Shown: positions 1 through 5,887 of the stretch, one piece after another
Layout of the letters: the number at the start of each line of letters is the position of its first letter
How positions within the stretch are numbered: position 1 is the stretch's first letter
Source of the DNA: ANME-2 cluster archaeon
GTDB lineage: Archaea; Halobacteriota; Methanosarcinia; Methanosarcinales; Methanocomedenaceae
Direction of reading: 5' to 3'
DNA length: 7,393 nt
Assembly (NCBI GenBank): GCA_023544495.1
Contig: JAMJFV010000097.1
Span: 1 to 7,393 of the forward strand
Position numbers and translations under genes: made by a program
The notes under the pieces: generated by a model
The model's input: only the letters and a program-made list of their open reading frames with translations
Told to the model about the DNA's origin: nothing
Database searches by the model: none

Positions 1-521
1 TTATGGATGGGCACAATGGTCTTCCAGCCTCTGCGCTTTGCTTCCTCAAAGGCATATCGTGCAATTTTGCTGCTCTGGGTACGGGTAATTTTACGAATGG
101 CAATATAAACATCATCGGTAAGTTTTACTTCTTCGCCGATATACAATCCTTCGGTACCTTCCCTGACACACACGAAATCCACATCTCCAAGTGGCTTTAT
201 CGTGTTCGGGAATGTCCTGGTCGGCCTGACATTTGCATAGAGGTTGAACTTTTGTCTGATCGAGACAGCAACGCTTCTCGGCGAACCTGCTCCGCCAGGT
301 GTGGTTGTAGGTCCCTTGAAACATGCATCGGTCTCCTCAAGCAGGTCCCAGGTCTTCTCTGGAATAAGTGAATTACCACCATGTGCTTCCCACCAGGTAG
401 CACCCGCCTCACATGGTATCAATTCCGCTTTCGTCCCGGCGGCCTTTGCTACAGCTACCATGGCGTCTACCAGTTCCGGTCCTACGCCATCTCCATTTAT
501 TACTGCTACTTTCTTGCTCAT
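1..521 (-). CDS. Isocitrate/isopropylmalate-family dehydrogenase, N-terminal part (cut by window edge)
   Basis: This encodes the first 173 residues of a beta-decarboxylating dehydrogenase, the family of isocitrate, 3-isopropylmalate and homoisocitrate dehydrogenases. These oxidise a 2-hydroxy acid with NAD(P) and a divalent metal in the cytoplasm. It starts MSKKVAVINGDGVGPELV, with the family's GDGxGPE motif at 10-16. The substrate-binding stretch follows: TTTPGG (72-77), SPRSVAVSIRQ (80-90, R89), LYANVRP (94-100, R99), VREGTEGLYIGE (119-130, R120 and Y127). The frame runs off the window inside PIH, where the family has the conserved HKAN motif. The ATG at 521 has only a weak SD-like GTGA upstream. 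It lies 85 bp downstream of the kinase stop, with no oligo-T terminator between, so read-through is possible; a weak TATA-like CTTAAATG lies near 574-581. LYANVRP and REGTEGLY fit both archaeal NAD-type isocitrate dehydrogenases and the methanogen LeuB/AksF enzymes, so the substrate is left open. The family call is secure. Confidence 0.9.
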   Translation of the reverse strand, partial: MSKKVAVINGDGVGPELVDAMVAVAKAAGTKAELIPCEAGATWWEAHGGNSLIPEKTWDLLEETDACFKGPTTTPGGAGSPRSVAVSIRQKFNLYANVRPTRTFPNTIKPLGDVDFVCVREGTEGLYIGEEVKLTDDVYIAIRKITRTQSSKIARYAFEEAKRRGWKTIVPIH

Positions 522-606
522 ACTATTTCACTTCAGTTACGGTTTTCAAATTGAGCCTAATAGGGAATTATTTCATTTAAGAGCTTCGAATGCATACAAC
601 ACACTG

Positions 607-2430
607 TTACATAGCACCTGTTTTTTCAACATGTAAGGAAATAATAAATGTCGTTCCTGTTCCCAGTACACTCTCAACCCGGACGGTACCGCCATGTGCT
701 TCTATGATATACTTTGTTATGGAAAGTCCAACACCACAACCTCCATGATCTCTGATGGCTGTGGAGTCTGCCTGATAAAAATTTTCAAATATCTTTTCCA
801 GGTCATTCTTTGCAATTCCAATGCCTGTATCCTTAACAAATATCTCAATGCAACCATCGGTATGTTGTGACCTTATTTCTACCATACCGCCCCTTTTATT
901 GAACTTAACGGCATTATCCAGTAGTTTGGTGAGTGCATAGGCCAGTTGAAGTAAGTCGGCTTTAACCAGTATATTCTTTTCCAGCGCTGAAATTATCGTA
1001 ATATCCTCAAGTCTGGCTTTTTGTTCTACATTTTTCATCGATATGTCAATTACATCTTTTAGGTCTACGATCTCATAATTGAGTTTGATAGTGCTCCTAA
1101 CACTAACGGCTATTTCCAGCAGGTCCTGTATCATCTGGTTCTGCCTGTCAATAGCATGTATGGACTTATCAAGATATTCATTTCTTTTTACAGGGTCATC
1201 TTCTTCCATCGCCAGTTCTGAAAAACCTCTCATGATAGTCATAGGTGTACGGAGCTCATGGGAAATATTGGAGATTATATCATTTTTCATTTCATCAAGT
1301 TTCTTGATTTCTGTTACATCCTTTATGACAATGATATATTTTTTCATTCCTTCCAGTTCAATATCTTTATGACTGATCATCAGGTCCCTCAATGTTCCAT
1401 CTTTTGAGATGATTTTGGTTTCATATGGTTTCCCTATACCTTCTTGAAGCTCTTTCCAGCGCTCACGCATGAAATCATGGAGCTTGGGAGGAATGATCTT
1501 TATGACATTCATCCCAATAAGCTCATTTTCCTCATAACCACCTATCCCGAAAAAAGCCCTGTTGCCAAACTCGAACCGACCATCGGAGTCCAGCACAACG
1601 ATACCATCGTGACTGCCAGAAATAATAGCGTCGAGATATTTACTTGTTTCAAGGATTTTTTCACTGGCAACTTCCTTTTCATGAATTAACATTTTCAGTT
1701 TATCTGCCATTGTATTGAATGTGACAGCCAAATCCCCGATCTCGTCTTGTGATTGTATATTGACCTTATAATCCAGATTACCTTTACCAAACTCCAGTGC
1801 ACCTTTCTTCAGGGAAAGTATGGGCCAGGATATGAATGTTCCGGCACCGTATGCCAGAACAGTTCCTATGAGTATTGAAATGACAATAAATCTTGTAGAT
1901 AAAAGCATTGTACGAGATAATACTTCATTCATGTGTGATTCCGACATCCCCACATGTACCTCTCCGATCCTCCCTTCCATGATAGGATATGCAATGTCAT
2001 TTATGGATTCACCGTCGATTACAATGTGCTTGATGGAAGATCCACCCTTAGCAGGATTTACAGCCTTCAGGCCAGACGGAAATCCTCCTTCAAATGTATG
2101 CACAATAACCTCACCGTTTTCATCCAGAATGAACACATACGAAGCATATGATTCAGCAATTATGATATTCTCTATGAGATGCTGCAGTTCGATCTTATCA
2201 TGGGTAAGTATCGGATTGACACTGTTCTCTGCCAGATAGTGGGTAATTGCAATACCTTCATCCTGCAGTCCATCTGTCATTATTGCAGTTTGAAACTGAT
2301 AAATATGAACGTTTGAAATAATACTCATCAGTAATATAATGGACGTAACGGCCAGAATTAATTTGGTACGTAAGCTGGATCCTGATATGGGTCTTACGAA
2401 CCAGTCAAGATAATGTGTTCCGGGTTTCAT
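607..2430 (-). CDS. Membrane sensor histidine kinase (extracytoplasmic sensor, HAMP, PAS, HisKA, HATPase)
   Basis: This is a 607-aa two-component sensor kinase. Visible order: TM1 at about 22-44, an extracytoplasmic sensor of about 130 residues (46-176), TM2 at about 179-200, and HAMP plus linker to about 255 (SQDEIGDLAVTFNTM at 227-241). A PAS domain spans about 262-378 (DGIVVLDSDGRFEFGN, then KDGT and IVIKDVTE). HisKA carries the phospho-acceptor H391 in SNISHELRTP. The HATPase_c domain has an N box LLDNAVKF (N506), G1 DTGIGIA (534-540), F box IFENFYQ (547-553) and G2 GGCGVGLS (563-570). All catalytic boxes are intact, so it should be an active kinase. The strand pattern near 98-112 (YVFILDENGEVIVHT) suggests a Cache/PAS-like ligand fold, which is inference. 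The ATG overlaps the TGA of the PhnD-like gene (ATGA, 2427-2430) and has no SD of its own, implying translational coupling. No receiver domain is fused and no response regulator lies in the window. Confidence 0.95.
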   Translation of the reverse strand: MKPGTHYLDWFVRPISGSSLRTKLILAVTSIILLMSIISNVHIYQFQTAIMTDGLQDEGIAITHYLAENSVNPILTHDKIELQHLIENIIIAESYASYVFILDENGEVIVHTFEGGFPSGLKAVNPAKGGSSIKHIVIDGESINDIAYPIMEGRIGEVHVGMSESHMNEVLSRTMLLSTRFIVISILIGTVLAYGAGTFISWPILSLKKGALEFGKGNLDYKVNIQSQDEIGDLAVTFNTMADKLKMLIHEKEVASEKILETSKYLDAIISGSHDGIVVLDSDGRFEFGNRAFFGIGGYEENELIGMNVIKIIPPKLHDFMRERWKELQEGIGKPYETKIISKDGTLRDLMISHKDIELEGMKKYIIVIKDVTEIKKLDEMKNDIISNISHELRTPMTIMRGFSELAMEEDDPVKRNEYLDKSIHAIDRQNQMIQDLLEIAVSVRSTIKLNYEIVDLKDVIDISMKNVEQKARLEDITIISALEKNILVKADLLQLAYALTKLLDNAVKFNKRGGMVEIRSQHTDGCIEIFVKDTGIGIAKNDLEKIFENFYQADSTAIRDHGGCGVGLSITKYIIEAHGGTVRVESVLGTGTTFIISLHVEKTGAM

Positions 2431-3359
2431 TGTAATGTTCTTGTTTCAAAACTCATATTTCTCACAGAATCATATTCACTGTCATCAATCTCAACAAATC
2501 TATCAATTCTAATATTTTCCAGAATCTCTGCACCTTTCGGGTCTTTGTGCATGGTTAGTAATATATTTTTGAGTTCGTTCTTGAACTCAGGTTCAATATC
2601 AGGGTGAACTACTACGGGTGGTATGCCGTATGGGTCCGACTTAAGGATTATTTTCGTCTTTGATGTCAATTTCGGATTCATTTCGTTAGAATAATCCCAT
2701 ATCAAGCTATCCACTGCGGCACCATCCACAAGATTTTTGGCCACCGCTTCTATGGAATTGTCATGACTGCCGGTGTAGATATAATAGGAAAAGAATGATT
2801 CAGGTGTTTCCCCCATCAATGCAAGCATGTGTGTTGGTGAGAGTTTCCCCGTATTTGATAATGGGTCAGTGAATGCAAATTCCCTGCCCCTGAGGTCTTC
2901 AAGACTGTCGAATGTACTATCATTTGATACTATTATGTATGAATAATAATGCGACTCACCGTAAACCAGAGGAGCAACCAGTAGTTCCATCCCGAATTTT
3001 TCATTTCCTTCGATATATGCACCGGTACATACAAATGCAACATCAATAGACCGGTCCTCTATCATATCATTCATTTCCTGATACGTTTCGCGCTGGACCA
3101 GTTCCACAGGGCGGCCCGTTCTCTCCGATATGTAATCCAGCAATTCCTGGTAATATATAATCGAATCCTCGGGGGATATGATCGCCGATACACCGATTCT
3201 ATGTGGATATATCTCCTGTTGTGTAGCGTTTACCGGTTCCACTTCACCAAGATGTATCCTGGTTGCAGGTTCCCGGCCAAAACAACCGGCTGTCGATAGA
3301 GTGATTCCAAGTATAAGAATTATTAATAAAAAGGTATATCTTTTAGATGATCTGTCCAT
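2427..3359 (-). CDS. PhnD-like phosphate/phosphonate-type substrate-binding lipoprotein
   Basis: This is a 310-aa exported solute-binding protein. Residues 1-26 form a lipoprotein signal: basic MDRSSKRY, a hydrophobic core at 10-21, and lipobox TAGC with C26. It should be anchored on the outer face of the cytoplasmic membrane. The mature part matches the PhnD/phosphonate-binding family in order: RIGVSAIISPED (54-65), a YYQELLDYISERTG helix, DVAFVCTGAYIEG (106-118), the DPLSNTGKLSP anion-loop motif (165-175; family form DPxSTSG), and TGSHDNSIEAV with H199, followed by VDGAAVDS (211-218). The family usually delivers phosphonate, phosphite or phosphate to an ABC transporter, but no permease or ATPase gene is adjacent. 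Instead it overlaps a histidine kinase by 4 bp, suggesting a sensory role. The ATG at 3359 has a strong SD (GGGAG, 6-nt spacer). The ligand cannot be read from sequence; an oxyanion is only a family-based guess. Confidence 0.9.
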   Translation of the reverse strand: MDRSSKRYTFLLIILILGITLSTAGCFGREPATRIHLGEVEPVNATQQEIYPHRIGVSAIISPEDSIIYYQELLDYISERTGRPVELVQRETYQEMNDMIEDRSIDVAFVCTGAYIEGNEKFGMELLVAPLVYGESHYYSYIIVSNDSTFDSLEDLRGREFAFTDPLSNTGKLSPTHMLALMGETPESFFSYYIYTGSHDNSIEAVAKNLVDGAAVDSLIWDYSNEMNPKLTSKTKIILKSDPYGIPPVVVHPDIEPEFKNELKNILLTMHKDPKGAEILENIRIDRFVEIDDSEYDSVRNMSFETRTLQ

Positions 3360-3365
3360 AATTTA

Positions 3366-3370
3366 CTCCC
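3366..3370 (-). promoter_or_regulatory. Shine-Dalgarno site of the PhnD-like gene
   Basis: On the minus strand this reads GGGAG, with a 6-nt spacer to the ATG at 3359. It supports that start, which also gives a complete lipoprotein signal peptide. It contrasts with the kinase gene downstream, which has no comparable site. Confidence 0.75.
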
Positions 3371-3376
3371 GCACAG

Positions 3377-3390
3377 ATAATTTAAATTAT
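3377..3390. repeat. Perfect 14-bp palindrome in the leader of the PhnD-like/kinase operon
   Basis: ATAATTTAAATTAT is identical to its reverse complement. It sits 18 bp upstream of the lipoprotein ATG and close to where transcription should start if the TATA-like element at 3407-3415 is used. An A8 tract on the minus strand (3390-3397) adjoins it. It could be an operator for a dimeric regulator, but its all-AT content in an AT-rich spacer makes a chance palindrome a real alternative. Confidence 0.45.
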
Positions 3391-3406
3391 TTTTTTTGTC
3401 GACCTT

Positions 3407-3415
3407 ATTATAAAT
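3407..3415 (-). promoter_or_regulatory. TATA-like promoter element for the PhnD-like/kinase operon
   Basis: On the minus strand this reads TTTATAATA, close to the archaeal TATA box. A start about 27 bp downstream would fall near 3384, leaving a leader of about 25 nt that contains the GGGAG site. The 93-bp gap separating this gene pair from rmuC, with its AT-rich composition, supports a separate promoter. The exact box is uncertain because an overlapping ATATATTTATA also fits. Confidence 0.5.
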
Positions 3416-3452
3416 ATATTATGCAACCTATATATTCGTTACATCCACAATT

Positions 3453-4346
3453 TCATTCATCAGATAATCTGCCGATCGTATTAAAATCGCTCCTCAGTCC
3501 ATTGTAAGCAGAATCTATCTCCTCTGCTTTGTTACCGAGATTCCTCAGGTGGGTCTGGTGGAACACTCTCCATTTCTCATCTATTTCACTAAAACGCCTG
3601 GACAGCACTGCCAGTGCTACCTGCACCCGCTGGGCGTCCTCTGATAGTTTGCGGGCATGCACTCCAGCTTTTATCAGTTCTATCTTATGGGAGAGGGTCA
3701 GCGGCGATACCACCTGGACTCCTTTTTTGGTGAATTCCCTGAGCATATCAAAACCTTCATTGACAAGGAACCAGTACACACCTTCTGAATGGATATAGGC
3801 AAAAGCAAACTCTGCCGAATTCATATCAGGTCGCACATAATCCCGGGCTATCTTGTCCAGGTGTCCCTGTACATCCCTCAAGAACTGATGTTTGAAGCCG
3901 GCCTGCTCTTTATGGTCACCACTTTCCATGAAACCGATATAATTCTCAAGCGGGAACTTGGAATCTATACAGATAATACCCACCGTTGACCTGATGTATG
4001 CATCAGGTATCTTGCCATCGAACACCTTTGCCCTGATACCGAACATACCGTGAGGAAGCTGGTCTGTAAGAATGGTCTCCAGTGCCATCTCACCCAGGGC
4101 ACCTCTTTGTGTAGGAACACGGAGCATCTGCTCAAGTGACCGGTAATTATCCCTGATGTCACCGGCATAGGTGGTCAATTCGCCCAGCCGTTTATCAAGA
4201 CCAAGTCTTACCCAGGAATTCGATACTGCAGATTCAACGTCCCTGGGCTCGACCTTGCCCTGTTTCAGGACAAGCAGGATAAGTATGAACAACAGGACAA
4301 TTATGGTTCCCAGCAAGGTTTCTATCAACATTGAAACGTACTCCAT
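3453..4346 (-). CDS. rmuC: RmuC-family protein (PD-(D/E)XK-type nuclease fold), membrane-anchored
   Basis: This 297-aa protein belongs to the RmuC family, known in bacteria as a DNA-recombination-limiting protein and assigned to the PD-(D/E)XK nuclease superfamily. One hydrophobic segment (about 7-27) should anchor it to the membrane. The core follows: TQRGALGEMALETIL (79-93, E86), PDAYI (114-118, D115), IICIDSKFPLENY (124-136, with D128-S-K130 as the likely catalytic pair), HLDKIARDYV (162-171), AFAYIHSEGVYW (181-192), then VVSPLTL and a helical C-terminus. It is much shorter than E. coli RmuC (about 475 aa) and lacks most of the long coiled coil between anchor and core. The ATG at 4346 directly follows the TGA of the nuclease gene upstream. 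An in-frame ATG at 4331 (M6) has GGAG 9 nt upstream (4341-4344) and is an alternative start that keeps the membrane segment. Function in archaea is not established. Confidence 0.92.
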   Translation of the reverse strand: MEYVSMLIETLLGTIIVLLFILILLVLKQGKVEPRDVESAVSNSWVRLGLDKRLGELTTYAGDIRDNYRSLEQMLRVPTQRGALGEMALETILTDQLPHGMFGIRAKVFDGKIPDAYIRSTVGIICIDSKFPLENYIGFMESGDHKEQAGFKHQFLRDVQGHLDKIARDYVRPDMNSAEFAFAYIHSEGVYWFLVNEGFDMLREFTKKGVQVVSPLTLSHKIELIKAGVHARKLSEDAQRVQVALAVLSRRFSEIDEKWRVFHQTHLRNLGNKAEEIDSAYNGLRSDFNTIGRLSDE

Positions 4347-5336
4347 TCAATTACTCTGTATCTCACTTAATGCCGCAGACGGATATCCAATTTTGTTAAG
4401 ATGTGCTGCCAGCCGCTGTGGCCTGTGCCCATCAGGATGGTAAATAAGGGTTGCCTCTGGCTGAAGTGTCAGTACCATATGTACAAGACCGGTCACGTCC
4501 ATGTGGTCACTGATATGTATGGCCGGATAATAGTAGTCCCGCCTGCCTGTGAGCACATATTTTTTCATGCTGCCCGGAAGTTTCCCCAGGTCCCACGGTG
4601 CTACAATGACCATACCTTCGTGCCCGCCGTTATATTCCAGTATTTCATTCAGTGGACCGCAATCTGTCATCAGGCTCTTTGTCAGGTTATACCCCATGCT
4701 GTCCATTGATATCTCGTCGTGCCACCCAGCATTGCGTGCAATGCTTACAGCCCGCTGAGCCTTGCCAAAAGCATAGGCACCAAAGGCTACATTATCCCCG
4801 ATGACCTGTTCCAGTCCTGCAATGTCGTCCTCGAAATAACATGAAATGTCTGAGGGATCACCGTAATTGGCCTCAGTTACCAAAAAATCACATTCAGGCA
4901 GGTCTGAATCATCTTTCATATCCCCGGTTACCAGTATCCTTGTCCCGTTATCGTTCTCCCAGGAGAATGCACAGGAACCGATGGTATGGTGAGTGGGATG
5001 GGTTGCCACTTCAACCCCATTGATTTCAATGGTATCGCCTGTACAGAACGTCCGTCCCTTATATTTCCTGCCGAACCGTATCTCCAGTGCCCTGGCGGTC
5101 TCTTTTGAACAGATGGACTTTGTTGACATCATGGCAGACCTGCCATGGTGGTCAGAATGGGCGTGGGTGATAAGATATGCATCGGGCTGGATAGGGTCGT
5201 TCCCAAAAGTCCGGGTGGTATCTACAGCAAAAACGTGGTCATCAAAAGAAAGTGCCAGATGGGGACGATTGGTGTTGCGAATTGTGGTCAACCGTACAAC
5301 TTCAAGACCGAGGTCATGTATTGTTGAGTGAACCAT
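4347..5336 (-). CDS. Beta-CASP metallo-beta-lactamase nuclease (predicted exonuclease)
   Basis: This 329-aa cytoplasmic protein belongs to the metallo-beta-lactamase/beta-CASP nucleases, which cut RNA or DNA with a two-zinc site. Metal-binding motifs are complete: THAHSDHHG (57-65, H58, H60, D62, H63), THHTIGS (115-121, probably H117), LVTGDM (136-140 region, D139), ISDHMD (275-280, H278, the FSxHAD equivalent) and YHPDGH (299-304). LVTEANYG (152-159, E155) fits beta-CASP motif A, and FGKAQRA (190-196) is the helix seen in the ligase-associated exonuclease and mRNA-3'-end-processing-factor-like subgroups. Length is typical of short beta-CASP proteins without KH or extra domains. RNA versus DNA substrate cannot be decided here. 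The gene begins 40 bp after the thioredoxin stop, with only a weak AGGT near its start, and ends flush against rmuC, which suggests joint work on nucleic acids. Confidence 0.88.
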   Translation of the reverse strand: MVHSTIHDLGLEVVRLTTIRNTNRPHLALSFDDHVFAVDTTRTFGNDPIQPDAYLITHAHSDHHGRSAMMSTKSICSKETARALEIRFGRKYKGRTFCTGDTIEINGVEVATHPTHHTIGSCAFSWENDNGTRILVTGDMKDDSDLPECDFLVTEANYGDPSDISCYFEDDIAGLEQVIGDNVAFGAYAFGKAQRAVSIARNAGWHDEISMDSMGYNLTKSLMTDCGPLNEILEYNGGHEGMVIVAPWDLGKLPGSMKKYVLTGRRDYYYPAIHISDHMDVTGLVHMVLTLQPEATLIYHPDGHRPQRLAAHLNKIGYPSAALSEIQSN

Positions 5337-5352
5337 CTGACCTGCTCATTTT

Positions 5353-5369
5353 TGAAAATGTTAAAAAAA
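5353..5369 (-). terminator. Oligo-T run after the thioredoxin gene
   Basis: Eight bases past the thioredoxin stop, the minus strand carries T7 (5363-5369), followed by a second T4 tract (5355-5358 area). Archaeal termination often uses such T-rich tracts without a hairpin. It may reduce transcription into the nuclease-rmuC pair, but the 40-bp gap and shared direction mean partial read-through is likely. No clear TATA element was seen between this tract and the nuclease start. Confidence 0.35.
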
Positions 5370-5376
5370 TCTGAAA

Positions 5377-5649
5377 TTATTCCAGTGCTGCTCTCAGGTC
5401 TGCTTCCAGCACGGTCGCCCTGGTAACACCCACGTATTTCTTAAATACCTTCCCGTCCTTTTCCAGTACCAGGGTAGGTACAGCATGTACTCCGTATTTG
5501 CTAGATATATCAATATTGGCATCCACATCGATCTTCCTGAACTCGACCAGTCCTTTGAACTTTTCTTCCAGCTCCTCTATAATAGGGTCCTGCATTTTAC
5601 AGGGTCCGCACCAATCTGCCGCAAAGTCCATTAAAACCACTTTATTCAT
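5377..5649 (-). CDS. trxA: Thioredoxin (short archaeal type)
   Basis: This 90-aa cytoplasmic dithiol-disulfide oxidoreductase contains the canonical active site WCGPCK (13-18, C14 and C17). It also has the conserved buried-side D8 in MDFAADWC, the cis-proline loop AVPT (P58) and the KDGK turn (64-67). It is complete at both ends and shorter than bacterial thioredoxin (about 105-108 aa), matching the small archaeal thioredoxin/glutaredoxin-like proteins that lack the first beta strand and helix. It should be reduced by a thioredoxin reductase encoded elsewhere. The ATG at 5649 has a good SD, GGTGA, 6 nt upstream. It is the first gene of the minus-strand series, but a T-rich tract follows it, so it may be mostly monocistronic. 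Confidence 0.95.
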   Translation of the reverse strand: MNKVVLMDFAADWCGPCKMQDPIIEELEEKFKGLVEFRKIDVDANIDISSKYGVHAVPTLVLEKDGKVFKKYVGVTRATVLEADLRAALE

Positions 5650-5655
5650 TATTTT

Positions 5656-5660
5656 TCACC
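5656..5660 (-). promoter_or_regulatory. Shine-Dalgarno site of the thioredoxin gene
   Basis: The minus strand reads GGTGA with a 6-nt spacer to the ATG at 5649. It matches part of the archaeal GGAGGTGA consensus and supports the start that places WCGPC at residue 13. Confidence 0.65.
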
Positions 5661-5710
5661 ATTCCCTTTAATTCAGGATAACATATCAGGCACGTCAAAC
5701 ATTTCTCTTT

Positions 5711-5726
5711 TAAGCGCTTATATCTT
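5711..5726 (-). promoter_or_regulatory. Candidate thioredoxin promoter with adjoining 10-bp palindrome
   Basis: The minus strand reads AAGATATAAG (5717-5726), a TATA-like element with a purine-rich stretch just upstream (AAAAGG). It would place transcription start near 5694, about 45 nt before the ATG. The perfect palindrome TAAGCGCTTA (5711-5720) overlaps its downstream side and could be a regulator site. This is pattern-based only. Confidence 0.35.
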
Positions 5727-5743
5727 CCTTTTATTGGTGTTTT

Positions 5744-5773
5744 TTGATTATCTTGCATCGTACCATTAATCAA
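5744..5773. repeat. Inverted repeat TTGATTA / TAATCAA in the divergent intergenic region
   Basis: Two exact 7-bp arms (5744-5750 and 5767-5773) are separated by 16 bp, giving 23 bp centre to centre, about two helical turns. The site lies between the candidate promoters of the divergent thioredoxin and 188-aa protein genes. That is a reasonable position for a shared operator bound by a dimeric helix-turn-helix protein. The spacer is too long for a strong RNA hairpin. Confidence 0.4.
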
Positions 5774-5783
5774 GTATCCAACA

Positions 5784-5791
5784 TTTATATA
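5784..5791 (+). promoter_or_regulatory. TATA box, perfect TTTATATA
   Basis: TTTATATA matches the archaeal TATA consensus. On the plus strand it would give a start near 5815 and a leader of about 70 nt before the 188-aa gene. On the minus strand the complement TATATAAA could instead serve thioredoxin with a long leader of about 110 nt, so orientation is not certain. A second, weaker plus-strand candidate at 5857-5865 (TTTATTTTA) would start transcription almost exactly at the ATG at 5888. Confidence 0.5.
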
Positions 5792-5856
5792 GATTGTCAA
5801 AAATGAAAATTATGCGTACCTGAAAATTTCATCAATGTGTGCGACAGAAAGCAACC

Positions 5857-5865
5857 TTTATTTTA
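5857..5865 (+). promoter_or_regulatory. Possible TATA element giving a leaderless transcript
   Basis: TTTATTTTA, preceded by a purine-rich AGAAAGCAA, is centred about 27 bp before the ATG at 5888. Initiation there would yield a leaderless or nearly leaderless mRNA. That agrees with the absence of any SD before 5888 and with an in-frame TGA only nine bases upstream (5879-5881). Confidence 0.35.
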
Positions 5866-5887
5866 CATTATAAGCCTATGACAAATC

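Noticed and set aside
3..636. Overlapping plus-strand open frames (3-371 and 244-636) over the dehydrogenase
   Set aside because: They are antisense to a well-supported dehydrogenase reading frame, and their translations look like no known family.
1820..2239. Open frame of about 139 codons on the plus strand inside the kinase gene
   Set aside because: It lies wholly opposite the kinase sensor and HAMP regions, which are clearly coding on the minus strand. It shows no domain features.
3390..3397. T8 run on the plus strand as a terminator
   Set aside because: Flanking genes are both on the minus strand, where this is an A tract. It cannot terminate rmuC, and nothing is transcribed towards it on the plus strand.
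607..5649. In-frame TAG read as pyrrolysine, given the likely methanogen context
   Set aside because: All complete genes end in TAA or TGA and no gene is split by an in-frame TAG, so nothing here calls for pyrrolysine.
5744..5773. Inverted repeat considered as a transcription terminator hairpin or riboswitch
   Set aside because: Arms are only 7 bp, AT-rich, and separated by 16 bp. It sits upstream of both divergent genes, so an operator is more sensible than an RNA element.
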